From the NCBI RefSeq assembly GCF_033100395.1, contig NZ_JAWLVJ010000006.1, forward strand, positions 62,001 through 126,000: a stretch of DNA of 64,000 nt, given 5' to 3'. Below the pieces are notes generated by a model. That model was not told where the DNA came from, searched no databases, and saw only the letters and a list, made by a program, of their open reading frames with translations. How positions within the stretch are numbered: the stretch's first letter is position 1; every line of letters begins with the position of its first letter. The position numbers were made by a program, and so were the translations under genes. Shown here one piece after another: positions 50,020-58,273 of this stretch. The stretch is from Terasakiella sp033100395. Lineage in GTDB: Bacteria > Pseudomonadota > Alphaproteobacteria > Rhodospirillales > Terasakiellaceae.

Positions 50020-51051
50020 ATGGCGCGCATTGTATTTGCCGATGACGGTATTGAATTTGACGGAAAAACACTGGAAGAACGTGCCCTTGGCGGTGTGGAA
50101 TCTTCCGTGATCCTGATGATGGAAGAATTTGCCAAGCGCGGCCATGAAGTGCTGGTGCGCAACAAATGTAAAGCGCCGATGGTTTACAAAGGTGTGGACT
50201 GGGCACCCATTGATCAGGGTATGCCGGAAGAAGCCGACCTTTATATCGCCAACCGGGGTGATAAGCTGATTGATTTGATGCCGAAAGCCAAGAAGACGGT
50301 TTTCTGGACCCACAATCCTTGTCGCTTCATGGTGAAGTGGCGCTATATCAAGAAATTCTGGAAGGTACGCCCGACCATCGTCTTCATCGGGACGTACCAT
50401 GCTGACACATTGCCGGGCTGGGTACCGGACGGCGGGCGCACGGTGATCCCTTATGGTATCCCCGACATGTTTCGCCACGCTGAAAAACGCACTGAACTTC
50501 CGGCACCACGTGCAATCTTTACATCTAACCCATTGCGCGGGCTGGACTGGTTGCTGGATTTGTGGGAACGCGATATCCACCCCAAAGCCCCTGATGCCGA
50601 ACTGCATGTCTTTGGCGGTCCAAGTGTTTATGGTTCTGTGGGTGCTGAGAAAGCTGCCCTGATGGAAGAAATTTTCAACCGGGCGGAAAGTATGGCGGAT
50701 CAAGGTATCGTGCTTCGTGGTCCTGCGACTAAAACTGAGCTGATTGACGAGCTGCAAAAAGCCCGTCTGATGTGTTATCGCGGTGATATTAACGAAACTT
50801 ACTGTTTGGCAGTAGCCGAAGCCCAAGCTTTGGGGACGCCAACGGTCGTGCAGGACTTCGGGTCCATGGCGGAACGGGTTGTGGATGGCAAGACAGGTGT
50901 GGTTGCCAAGGATGATCCAAGCTTTTCAGCAGGTGTGGTCAAACTGTTGACAGATGGACCCCACTGGTTTGAACAGCATGAAAACTGCCTTGCAACACAA
51001 CGAAACTGGGGCTGGGAACAGGCCTGTGAAGCGTTTGAGGAATTGATCTGA
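50020..51051 (+). CDS. Glycosyltransferase, GT4-type (cluster gene 3)
   Basis: This 343-residue protein resembles gene 1 in plan: LGGVESSVILMMEEFAKRGHEV near residue 23 and a C-terminal NETYCLAVAEAQALGTPTVV motif. It is probably a duplicated sister of gene 1 that now acts on another acceptor. It starts four bases after gene 2 and overlaps gene 4 by one base (TGATG). Confidence 0.87.
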   Translation: MARIVFADDGIEFDGKTLEERALGGVESSVILMMEEFAKRGHEVLVRNKCKAPMVYKGVDWAPIDQGMPEEADLYIANRGDKLIDLMPKAKKTVFWTHNPCRFMVKWRYIKKFWKVRPTIVFIGTYHADTLPGWVPDGGRTVIPYGIPDMFRHAEKRTELPAPRAIFTSNPLRGLDWLLDLWERDIHPKAPDAELHVFGGPSVYGSVGAEKAALMEEIFNRAESMADQGIVLRGPATKTELIDELQKARLMCYRGDINETYCLAVAEAQALGTPTVVQDFGSMAERVVDGKTGVVAKDDPSFSAGVVKLLTDGPHWFEQHENCLATQRNWGWEQACEAFEELI

Positions 51052-52088
51052 TGCGTGTACTCCAAACCATGGCTGGCGCTGAATTCGGCGGGGCGGAAGC
51101 GTTTTTTACCCGTCTGGCCGTTGCATTACAGAAAACCTCTGTTGAACAGCAGGTGATCATCCGTGAAAACCGTATGCGCGCACGTATGTTGCGTGAAGGC
51201 GGGGTGGAGCCATTGCAACTTTCGTTCGGTGGGGCGCTGGATTTCAGAACAGGCATGTCCATCAAGCGGGAGATCAAAAAGTTCAAGCCTGATGTGGTGC
51301 TGACCTGGATGAACCGGGCAACAAAACAGACCCCGGCGGGTAAAGGCAAATTTGTTAAAGTCGCGCGTCTGGGCGGTTATTACGATCTGAAATATTATCA
51401 GGACTGCGACCATCTGGTGGGCAATACGCAGGATATCGTTGATTATCTCATCAAAGAAGGCTGGCCTGCAGAACGCGCCCATTATCTGCCGAATTTTGTG
51501 AATTCTGAACGTGCCGATCCGGTATCACGTATGGATCTGTCCACACCGGAAGATGCTCCTTTGCTGCTGTCTATGGGGCGTTTGCATGAAAATAAGGCCT
51601 TTGATACCTTGCTGCGCGCGTTGGCGCGTGTACCCGGTGTCTATCTGTGGCTGGCAGGTGAAGGCCCGGAACGTCGTGCACTTGAAAGTCTGGCTGAAGA
51701 GCTGGGTATTCGCCCGCGCGTGCGTTTCCTCGGCTGGCGCGAAGATACGGCAGCATTGCTGGCAGCTTGCGATGTCTATATTTGTCCTTCTCGTCATGAA
51801 CCACTGGGTAATGTTGTACTGGAAGGCTGGGCACAGGGGCGCCCCGTTATTGCGGCTGACAGCCTTGGCCCCGGGACTCTGATCAATCATGGCGATAATG
51901 GTGTACTCTGTCCCGTTGATGATGACCGTGCCATGGGGGATGCGATTAAATGGGTTTTCAGCGATCAGGAATTCGCCCATAATTTGGCAAAGGCTGGTTG
52001 GGAAACTTACCAGCGGGACTTTACCGAAGCAGTTGTTGTGCAAAAGTATCTCGACTTCTTTGACAAAGTGACCAAAGATAACAAATAA
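51051..52088 (+). CDS. Glycosyltransferase, GT4-type (cluster gene 4)
   Basis: This 345-residue GT-B enzyme opens MRVLQTMAGAEFGGAEAFFTRLAVAL and has LLLSMGRLHENKAFDTLLRAL, then the donor-site CPSRHEPLGNVVLEGWAQGRPVIA with a conserved ExxxxxxxE layout. It ends the glycosyltransferase run, 51 bp before asnB. The best guess is an LPS core hexosyl- or heptosyltransferase. Confidence 0.88.
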   Translation: MRVLQTMAGAEFGGAEAFFTRLAVALQKTSVEQQVIIRENRMRARMLREGGVEPLQLSFGGALDFRTGMSIKREIKKFKPDVVLTWMNRATKQTPAGKGKFVKVARLGGYYDLKYYQDCDHLVGNTQDIVDYLIKEGWPAERAHYLPNFVNSERADPVSRMDLSTPEDAPLLLSMGRLHENKAFDTLLRALARVPGVYLWLAGEGPERRALESLAEELGIRPRVRFLGWREDTAALLAACDVYICPSRHEPLGNVVLEGWAQGRPVIAADSLGPGTLINHGDNGVLCPVDDDRAMGDAIKWVFSDQEFAHNLAKAGWETYQRDFTEAVVVQKYLDFFDKVTKDNK

Positions 52089-52139
52089 AGAATGTCCGCT
52101 GGATAATGAGGCGGATCGACTAAGCTGAGGGCGTGTGCG

Positions 52140-53900
52140 ATGTGCGGTATTGCAGGATTAATGACGATTGATGGAACTTCACCCAGTGATGAAGTGCTGG
52201 ATGCGTTTGCCAATTGTCTGGCCCACCGTGGTCCAGACGGTCATGGACGTTTTCGCGAAAAGAACGTTGCCCTCGTTCAGACCCGCCTGGCCATCATTGA
52301 CCTGGAAACAGGCGATCAGCCCATCCATGGCCCCGACGGCAATGTGATCAGCGCCAATGGCGAGGTTTACAACTTCGTTGAACTGCGCGCCGCCTTACCC
52401 GATGTGCCGATGAAAACGGCATCGGATTGTGAACCTCCGCTGCATCTCTATGCACGCAAAGGCCTTGCTTTTGTGGATGATCTGCGCGGTATGTTTGCCA
52501 TTTCCATTTATGATGCCGATCGTGGTCGCTTGATCCTGAGCCGTGACCCTTTCGGGATTAAACCGCTTTATTATGCAGAAACTCAACGCGGCTTTGCCTT
52601 TGCATCAGAACCCCAAGCCCTGATCGGGGCCGGGCTGGTCAAGCCGCAGGTGCGCGATACGGCACGCGATGCCTTTTTACAGCTGCAATTTTCCACCGGG
52701 CGCAACACGATCTTTAAAGGGATCAAGCGGGTGCTGCCGGGCGAAACCCTGATTGTGGAACGCGGTCTGGTGGTTGAACACCATATGAAATATGCGCTTA
52801 AGGACAAGCAGACCAAACCGATGCGCAGCATGGATGCGATGAAGGCCATGGAAGAGGCACTGATCGACAGTGTCAAGGTTCACCAGCGTGCCGATGTGCC
52901 ATATGGCTTGTTCCTGTCCGGTGGGATTGATTCGTCTGCGCTTTTATCTTTGATGGCGGAACTGAATGACAATCCGATCAAGGCCTACACCGCCGGCTTT
53001 AGCGGAACCGACGTACAGGATGAGCGTGAACATGCGCGCATGCTGGCCCAAAAGGTCGGCGCGGATCATACCGAGGTTGAATTTGATGAAAATGATTTCC
53101 TGACGCTTTTGCCCAAGATTGCAGAAGCCATCGATGATCCGGTGGCTGATTATGCCGTGCTGCCGACCTTTAAACTGGCGCGTGAAGCGCGCAAGGATGT
53201 GAAAGTGGTGCTTAGTGGGGAAGGCGCAGATGAACTGCTGGGGGGGTATGGTCGATACCGTGCCTATTGCCGCCCTTGGCCGCTTCGCAAACCGATGCGG
53301 GGCACAGGCACGTTTGATGGCCTCGGGGTCTTTAAGGACAATATGTGCAAAGGCTGGCACAAGGGCATCGAAAATGCAGAAAACTTTGCCAAACAGTTTA
53401 ACTGGACCCGCCTGCAACGCGCGCAAGCCATTGATTGTATCGACTGGCTGCCGCACGATTTGCTGATCAAGCTGGATCGCTGTTTGATGGCAAACGGGGT
53501 GGAAGGGCGCACGCCGTTTCTTGACCCGGTTGTGGCTGACGCGACTTTTTATCTGCCGGATAATCTGAAGATTAGTAACAAGTTGGGGAAATCCTTGTTG
53601 CGCGACTGGCTGAGCAGACGCCTGCCCGAAGCCAAGCCTTTTTCTAAAAAACGAGGCTTTACTGTGCCTGTGGGCCATTGGATTGCCAGCCACGGCGCCA
53701 AATTGGGGCCACTAGTGGCTTATCAGCCTGCTGTTGAAGAGATTTGTGATCGCAATGCGGTTATTCGCCTGTTTACCACCGAAGGCAAGGAAGAAGGTTT
53801 TGCGGCTTGGACCTTGCTGTTTTACGCCCTATGGCATCAACGCCATATTCTCCAGCTGAAATGCGATGGTGATGTGTTTGAGGCCCTCGCACAAAAATAA
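52140..53900 (+). CDS. asnB: Asparagine synthase (glutamine-hydrolysing)
   Basis: This 586-residue protein has catalytic C2 at the N-terminus (MCGIAGLM), a class II glutaminase domain to about 200 with LAHRGPDG and RLAIIDLETGDQP, and a synthetase domain with the PP-loop LSGGIDSSALL near residue 259 and SGEGADELLGGYGRY near 359. It makes asparagine from aspartate, or acts as an amidotransferase on a glycan precursor; AsnB-like genes are common in surface-polysaccharide clusters. It ends 11 bp before the dihydroorotase-family gene. Confidence 0.9.
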   Translation: MCGIAGLMTIDGTSPSDEVLDAFANCLAHRGPDGHGRFREKNVALVQTRLAIIDLETGDQPIHGPDGNVISANGEVYNFVELRAALPDVPMKTASDCEPPLHLYARKGLAFVDDLRGMFAISIYDADRGRLILSRDPFGIKPLYYAETQRGFAFASEPQALIGAGLVKPQVRDTARDAFLQLQFSTGRNTIFKGIKRVLPGETLIVERGLVVEHHMKYALKDKQTKPMRSMDAMKAMEEALIDSVKVHQRADVPYGLFLSGGIDSSALLSLMAELNDNPIKAYTAGFSGTDVQDEREHARMLAQKVGADHTEVEFDENDFLTLLPKIAEAIDDPVADYAVLPTFKLAREARKDVKVVLSGEGADELLGGYGRYRAYCRPWPLRKPMRGTGTFDGLGVFKDNMCKGWHKGIENAENFAKQFNWTRLQRAQAIDCIDWLPHDLLIKLDRCLMANGVEGRTPFLDPVVADATFYLPDNLKISNKLGKSLLRDWLSRRLPEAKPFSKKRGFTVPVGHWIASHGAKLGPLVAYQPAVEEICDRNAVIRLFTTEGKEEGFAAWTLLFYALWHQRHILQLKCDGDVFEALAQK

Positions 53901-53911
53901 GGAAATTCTTT

Positions 53912-55231
53912 ATGTATGATATGATCCTGAAAGGTGGCACATGTGCTACGCTCGCGGGGATTGTTAAAACTGATATTGCTATTTTGGATGGGAAAATTGA
54001 GGAAATTGGCGATCTTGACCCTTCAAAATCAGAACAGGTGATGGATGTCACAGGGCTGCATGTGCTGCCCGGTGTGATTGACAGCCAGGTTCATTTTCGT
54101 GAACCGGGGCTGGAACATAAAGAAGATTTGATGACTGGTACGGCGGGTGCGGCACTGGGTGGGGTGACGGCGGTTTTTGAAATGCCAAACACCAAACCAA
54201 CCACCATCACCAATAAAGATATCGCCGATAAATGCCGCCGGGCGAAAAACCGGGTCTGGACAGATATTGCTTTCTTTATCGGGGCAGCGGCAGAAAATGT
54301 TGAAAACCTGCCAACGCTGGAACGTGAACAGGGTGTAAGCGGCGTTAAAATCTTCATGGGTAGCTCAACAGGCAGCCTGCTGGTGCGTGATGATACGACG
54401 CTGGCCTCTGTGCTGGCTTCTGGTAATCGGCGTGTGGCGGTTCATTGTGAAGATGAAGATCGACTGGAAGAACGCTTTGAATTGGTGAAAGAAGGTGCGC
54501 CTGTCAAAATGCACAGCGTCTGGCGTGATGAAGAAACAGCCCTTCGTGCCACAACCCGCCTGTTGAAATTGGCAAAGGCAGTGAAACGCCGGGTGCATGT
54601 ATTGCATGTGACCACAGCCGAAGAAATGGACCTGCTGGCCCAGCATAAAAGTTTCGCCACGGTGGAATGTACACCGCAGCACTTGACCCTGAATGACGAA
54701 GCTTATGAACGTATTGGCACGCGTGCGCAGATGAACCCGCCGATCCGGTCTCAGCGTCATGTCGATGCCTTGTGGGAAGCGATCAATCAGGGGGTGGTTG
54801 ATTGTATCGGCTCAGACCATGCACCCCACACCCTGGAAGAAAAAGAAGCGGCCTATCCCAACAGCCCGTCGGGTATGACAGGCGTTCAGACATTGGTTCC
54901 GATCATGCTGAACCATGTGAATAACGGGAAACTGACACTGGAAAGATTTGTCGATCTGACCAGTGCGGGGCCATGCCGGATTTATAACGTGGCGAACAAG
55001 GGCCGCATTGCCAAAGGCTATGATGCGGATTTCACCATTGTGGACATGAAAGAAAAACGCACCATTCACGATCAATGGATCGCGTCGCGTTGCGGATGGA
55101 CACCGTATGATGGTATGAAAGTACAGGGCTGGCCCAAAACCACGATCATTCGTGGCAATGTGGTTATGCATGAAGATCAACTGCTGGGCGACCCGCTGGG
55201 TGAGGCGGTCCGTTTTGCTGAATGTTTGTGA
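53912..55231 (+). CDS. Dihydroorotase-family amidohydrolase with altered HxH motif
   Basis: The 439-residue sequence follows the class I dihydroorotase plan: DSQVHFREPGLEHKEDL near 57-72, then a KIFMGSSTG lysine loop, VAVHCEDE, LHVTTAEE and GSDHAPHTLEEK with the catalytic aspartate. Classical dihydroorotases have H-x-H in the first motif; here Q59-V60-H61 replaces it. The same Q variant is, as I recall, typical of an alphaproteobacterial subfamily usually annotated PyrC. Whether it still makes dihydroorotate is not certain. It may share a transcript with asnB and the cyclic-nucleotide protein. Confidence 0.8.
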   Translation: MYDMILKGGTCATLAGIVKTDIAILDGKIEEIGDLDPSKSEQVMDVTGLHVLPGVIDSQVHFREPGLEHKEDLMTGTAGAALGGVTAVFEMPNTKPTTITNKDIADKCRRAKNRVWTDIAFFIGAAAENVENLPTLEREQGVSGVKIFMGSSTGSLLVRDDTTLASVLASGNRRVAVHCEDEDRLEERFELVKEGAPVKMHSVWRDEETALRATTRLLKLAKAVKRRVHVLHVTTAEEMDLLAQHKSFATVECTPQHLTLNDEAYERIGTRAQMNPPIRSQRHVDALWEAINQGVVDCIGSDHAPHTLEEKEAAYPNSPSGMTGVQTLVPIMLNHVNNGKLTLERFVDLTSAGPCRIYNVANKGRIAKGYDADFTIVDMKEKRTIHDQWIASRCGWTPYDGMKVQGWPKTTIIRGNVVMHEDQLLGDPLGEAVRFAECL

Positions 55232-55243
55232 GGGGAATGAACA

Positions 55244-55801
55244 ATGGCAGATAATAAAACAGATGGATCCTATGAACGTCGCCGCGTTGCTAAAGGGCGG
55301 CGCATTTTCAACGAAGGCGAAGCGGGTGACTATGCCTATATCGTGGAAATGGGCGAAGTTGGGATTTATAAAAAGATTGAAGGCAGCGAAGTCGAAATTA
55401 CGACGCTGAACCCCGGTGAAATCTTTGGAGAAATTGCTGTTCTGGCCGGGCGGGAACGTCTGGCTTCTGCCATTGCTTTGACCGATTCATCCTTGATTGT
55501 GGTTTCGCCGGAAACGCTGGAACAACGTATCAAGGGCGCTGATAAATTCGTCAAAACCTTGTTGTCGATCTTTATGACCAATTTGCGTGATACCCATGAT
55601 ACCTACAAGAACCCCTCGCATAATTTTGATGGGCATCTAAAGTCCATCGTGCGTCACAGCCATGCCATGGGGGACCTTGCGCTATTGACACATATTGATG
55701 GCTTTAATGAAGAGGCCGCGCCGCTGTTGGTGAATATTCGCGATAATTGTGATAAACTGTACGAAATTTCTAAAAAATATAACGGCAAGGCTAAAGGTTA
55801 G
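55244..55801 (+). CDS. Cyclic-nucleotide-binding domain protein
   Basis: In this 185-residue protein the cNMP beta-barrel is seen at about 15-110 (GRRIFNEGEAGDYAYIVEMGEVGIYK, then PGEIFGEIAVLAGRERLASAIAL, the phosphate-binding cassette). A helical tail follows. There is no helix-turn-helix, so it is not a CRP-type regulator, but a stand-alone cAMP/cGMP sensor or scaffold. It begins 12 bp after the dihydroorotase gene. Confidence 0.85.
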   Translation: MADNKTDGSYERRRVAKGRRIFNEGEAGDYAYIVEMGEVGIYKKIEGSEVEITTLNPGEIFGEIAVLAGRERLASAIALTDSSLIVVSPETLEQRIKGADKFVKTLLSIFMTNLRDTHDTYKNPSHNFDGHLKSIVRHSHAMGDLALLTHIDGFNEEAAPLLVNIRDNCDKLYEISKKYNGKAKG

Positions 55802-55894
55802 ACCATTTGTTAACCTTTTGGGCTTTAAATAGGCAGTATCGGATTTATGAGTCTCATAATCCGATCCTTGAATCGTAAGAGTTAAGAGGCGCTT

Positions 55895-56308
55895 ATGGCG
55901 GACGAAGAAGACGACGATATGGACATCGATTGGGGGGCTGCCCTGGCCGAAGACGACAGTATCGAGCTGGATGAAAGACAGCAGGCTGCGTTATCGGATA
56001 TTGAAGCAGAACCTGCACCAGCTGCTGGCGGCCCAACACTGGGCGATGCGCTGGGGCTTGGTGACGATGTCGAAGCCGTCTATGACGTTGAAGTCAACGT
56101 TCGTGCTGTTTTGGGTATGTCAATCATGCCCATGAGCCAGATTTTGAAACTCGGTCGTGGTGCGGTTGTGGAACTGGACCGTGGCGTGGGTGATCCTATC
56201 GATGTGTTTTCCTCGGATCAGAAAATCGCCGATGGGGAAGTCGTTGTGGTGGAAGACAAGCTCGCTGTAAGCATCGGGAATATTATGAGGTCGAAGCGAA
56301 GCCGATGA
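55895..56308 (+). CDS. fliN: Flagellar motor switch protein FliN
   Basis: This 137-residue protein has an acidic N-terminal tail (about 1-60) and a C-terminal SpoA domain: VNVRAVLGMSIMPMSQILKLGRGAVVELDR then DGEVVVVEDKLAVSIGNI. FliN with FliM and FliG forms the cytoplasmic C ring that sets rotation direction. No other flagellar gene is in the window, so this is an isolated copy. It overlaps the next small gene by four bases (ATGA). Confidence 0.9.
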   Translation: MADEEDDDMDIDWGAALAEDDSIELDERQQAALSDIEAEPAPAAGGPTLGDALGLGDDVEAVYDVEVNVRAVLGMSIMPMSQILKLGRGAVVELDRGVGDPIDVFSSDQKIADGEVVVVEDKLAVSIGNIMRSKRSR

Positions 56309-56508
56309 AGAACGAGAACGATATCTATAAAACTGCCAACCAGGTTATTGAAAAATTTGGTGAAGAAGCAGCCCTTTATGCCGCCATTCGTGGGGATGAA
56401 TTCCAGCGTCTTGGCAATCAGGAAGGCGAAATCCTGTGGCGTCGTATCACGCGCGCTGTTGAAGTTCTGCAAACTACAGAACGACCAACAACGGCTGTAT
56501 TGCACTAG
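56305..56508 (+). CDS. Small helical protein of unknown function, coupled to fliN
   Basis: The 67 residues form two to three helices: YKTANQVIEKFGEEAALYAA, then GEILWRRITRAVEVLQT. This is an arrangement repeatedly seen in small alphaproteobacterial hypothetical proteins. It is translationally coupled to fliN and ends inside a compact hairpin. I do not know a function. Confidence 0.6.
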   Translation: MKNENDIYKTANQVIEKFGEEAALYAAIRGDEFQRLGNQEGEILWRRITRAVEVLQTTERPTTAVLH

Positions 56509-56524
56509 AGCGCGTCGCGCTCTA
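56506..56524. terminator. Compact hairpin shared by two convergent genes
   Basis: TAGAGCGC (56506-56513) and GCGCTCTA (56517-56524) are exact inverted copies around GTC. The plus-strand stop TAG and the minus-strand stop TAA both fall inside the stem. No long T-run is present on either side, so it may slow or stop polymerase only partly. Confidence 0.4.
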
Positions 56525-58264
56525 ATCCTGACTTGAATGTTTCTGGTAGAGATCGACAACCGCTTGGCGCAGTTCAAGCGGTTTAATCGGTTTTGCCAGA
56601 CAATCATTCATACCTGCTTCAAAGTAGGCTTCTTTTTGATTTGCCAGAATATTGGCACTTAGGGCGATGATGGGCGTGTGCTGATTAGGGCCTTCTTTGG
56701 TGCGGATTTCCTTTGTGGCTTCTTCCCCATTCATCAGCGGCATCTGGATATCCATTAAAATCAGATCAAACGTTTGGTCCGCAGCCATTTCAACTGCTTC
56801 TCGCCCATTTTCGGCCAATGTGACTTGATGGCCGGGTTTTTCAAGAATGGTCTTTAGAACCTTCTGGTTTACCGCATTGTCTTCTACCAGTAGCAGGTTG
56901 AGTGACAGGTTCTCGGTTGTGTCATCTGCCATGTCTTTTTCTGTGTAAGGAACAGAAACCTTTTCAAAGGGAAGGCGCAGGCTAAAGTGACTGCCCTGAT
57001 TTAATTTACTGGTTAAATTCAGGCTACCGCCCATCAATTGGGCAAGTTCCCGACAGATGCTAAGCCCCAAACCAATACCGCCCTGTTTGCGCGACAAGCT
57101 GTTGTCCACCTGATGGAATTTGGTGAAAATTTCCTGCTGGTCTTTGGGGGACAGGCCAATACCTGTATCTGACACCTGACAGCAAAGCGTGCGTTTGACT
57201 TTTTCATCAATGTCAAAGGTGATGACCACCTTACCTTGTTCGGTAAACTTGATCGCATTGCTGACCAGATTAAACAGGATTTGACGCAGGCGTTTCAGGT
57301 CAGTTTCGCCCATGGCCTCTGTTGGAAGCTTGTTTTCCAGAATCAGCTTTAAGCCTTTTTCCTGTGCATCGATTTTAAAGATGGTTTCAATCTCGCGGGC
57401 CAGTTCATGCGGGTTGACCGGACTCGGCTCAATCTTAGCGCGGTGGGCGGACACTTGGGTGAAATCGATGATCTCATTAATGATTTCAAGTAAATGTTCG
57501 GTGGAATGAATGGCCGTTGTGCTGAGATTTTGAATTTCCCTTTGATTACGTGTTTCACGCATCAGGCCCAGGGCCCCCAGAACGCCGTTTAGCGGTGTGC
57601 GCAGTTCATGGCTGACCATGGCGATAAAGTCATTACGCGCGCGTGCGGCCTGTTGGGCGTCTTCTTTCAGGGATCGTTCACGCTTGATCTCACGGCGGGC
57701 AAAATAGGCAGTGATGATCAGCAGCAGAACAAATAAAATGGCAAGACCAGACGAGATATTAAAAGCGAGTTTCTGGCTGTTCTTTGCGATATGGGTCAGG
57801 TCGAGGGAGACTTCGATGGCCCCAAGAAACTTGTCATCGTCCATAATCGGAAGGAACGCGTGAGCGATGACGGTATCTTCGTCCTGTGGTCGATCCAGTT
57901 CAACGTGTTCTGTGCCTTTACTGACTATATTGATGAAGTAGGGCGCGGTGTTTTCATCACCGATTTCCATAAAGTCTTTTGCCCAGACCACCGTGCGGTC
58001 ATGATCGTAGATTTTAAACCAGATGACATTGCCGACATTTTTCGCCGTGCTCAGGGTCTGGATATCGGTGATGGTGGGCGGGGCACCGCGCAGGATGTGG
58101 TCGAGATCACGCAAGTCCCGGCGTACAAATTGTGCCCAAGCCAGACTTTCTGACCGGGCCTGTTCTTCCAGCATGTCATCCGCCAAATTCAGCACCAGTG
58201 TCCATGTGCCGCTGACGGCAAATGTCCCGATGAGAAGGATGATGATGAGAAGACGGTTTCCCAT
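56522..58264 (-). CDS. Hybrid sensor histidine kinase with receiver domain
   Basis: In this 580-residue protein membrane helices at about 5-27 and 168-188 enclose a periplasmic sensor of roughly 140 residues. A HisKA domain with H219 (MVSHELRTPLNG) follows, then an ATPase domain (NLVSNAIKFTEQG, DTGIGL, GGIGLGLSICREL). A C-terminal receiver (LLLVEDNAVNQKVL, with the phospho-aspartate in LILMDIQMPLMNG) completes it. The sensor is far smaller than that of LuxQ. It follows the antiporter gene by 9 bp, so potassium or pH stress may be involved. Confidence 0.92.
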   Translation of the reverse strand: MGNRLLIIILLIGTFAVSGTWTLVLNLADDMLEEQARSESLAWAQFVRRDLRDLDHILRGAPPTITDIQTLSTAKNVGNVIWFKIYDHDRTVVWAKDFMEIGDENTAPYFINIVSKGTEHVELDRPQDEDTVIAHAFLPIMDDDKFLGAIEVSLDLTHIAKNSQKLAFNISSGLAILFVLLLIITAYFARREIKRERSLKEDAQQAARARNDFIAMVSHELRTPLNGVLGALGLMRETRNQREIQNLSTTAIHSTEHLLEIINEIIDFTQVSAHRAKIEPSPVNPHELAREIETIFKIDAQEKGLKLILENKLPTEAMGETDLKRLRQILFNLVSNAIKFTEQGKVVITFDIDEKVKRTLCCQVSDTGIGLSPKDQQEIFTKFHQVDNSLSRKQGGIGLGLSICRELAQLMGGSLNLTSKLNQGSHFSLRLPFEKVSVPYTEKDMADDTTENLSLNLLLVEDNAVNQKVLKTILEKPGHQVTLAENGREAVEMAADQTFDLILMDIQMPLMNGEEATKEIRTKEGPNQHTPIIALSANILANQKEAYFEAGMNDCLAKPIKPLELRQAVVDLYQKHSSQD

Positions 58265-58273
58265 GCGTTGCCT

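Noticed and set aside
56522..58264. The hybrid kinase as LuxQ partner of the LuxP-like protein
   Set aside because: Its periplasmic domain is only about 140 residues and a Kef antiporter gene lies between the two; the antiporter is its operon partner.
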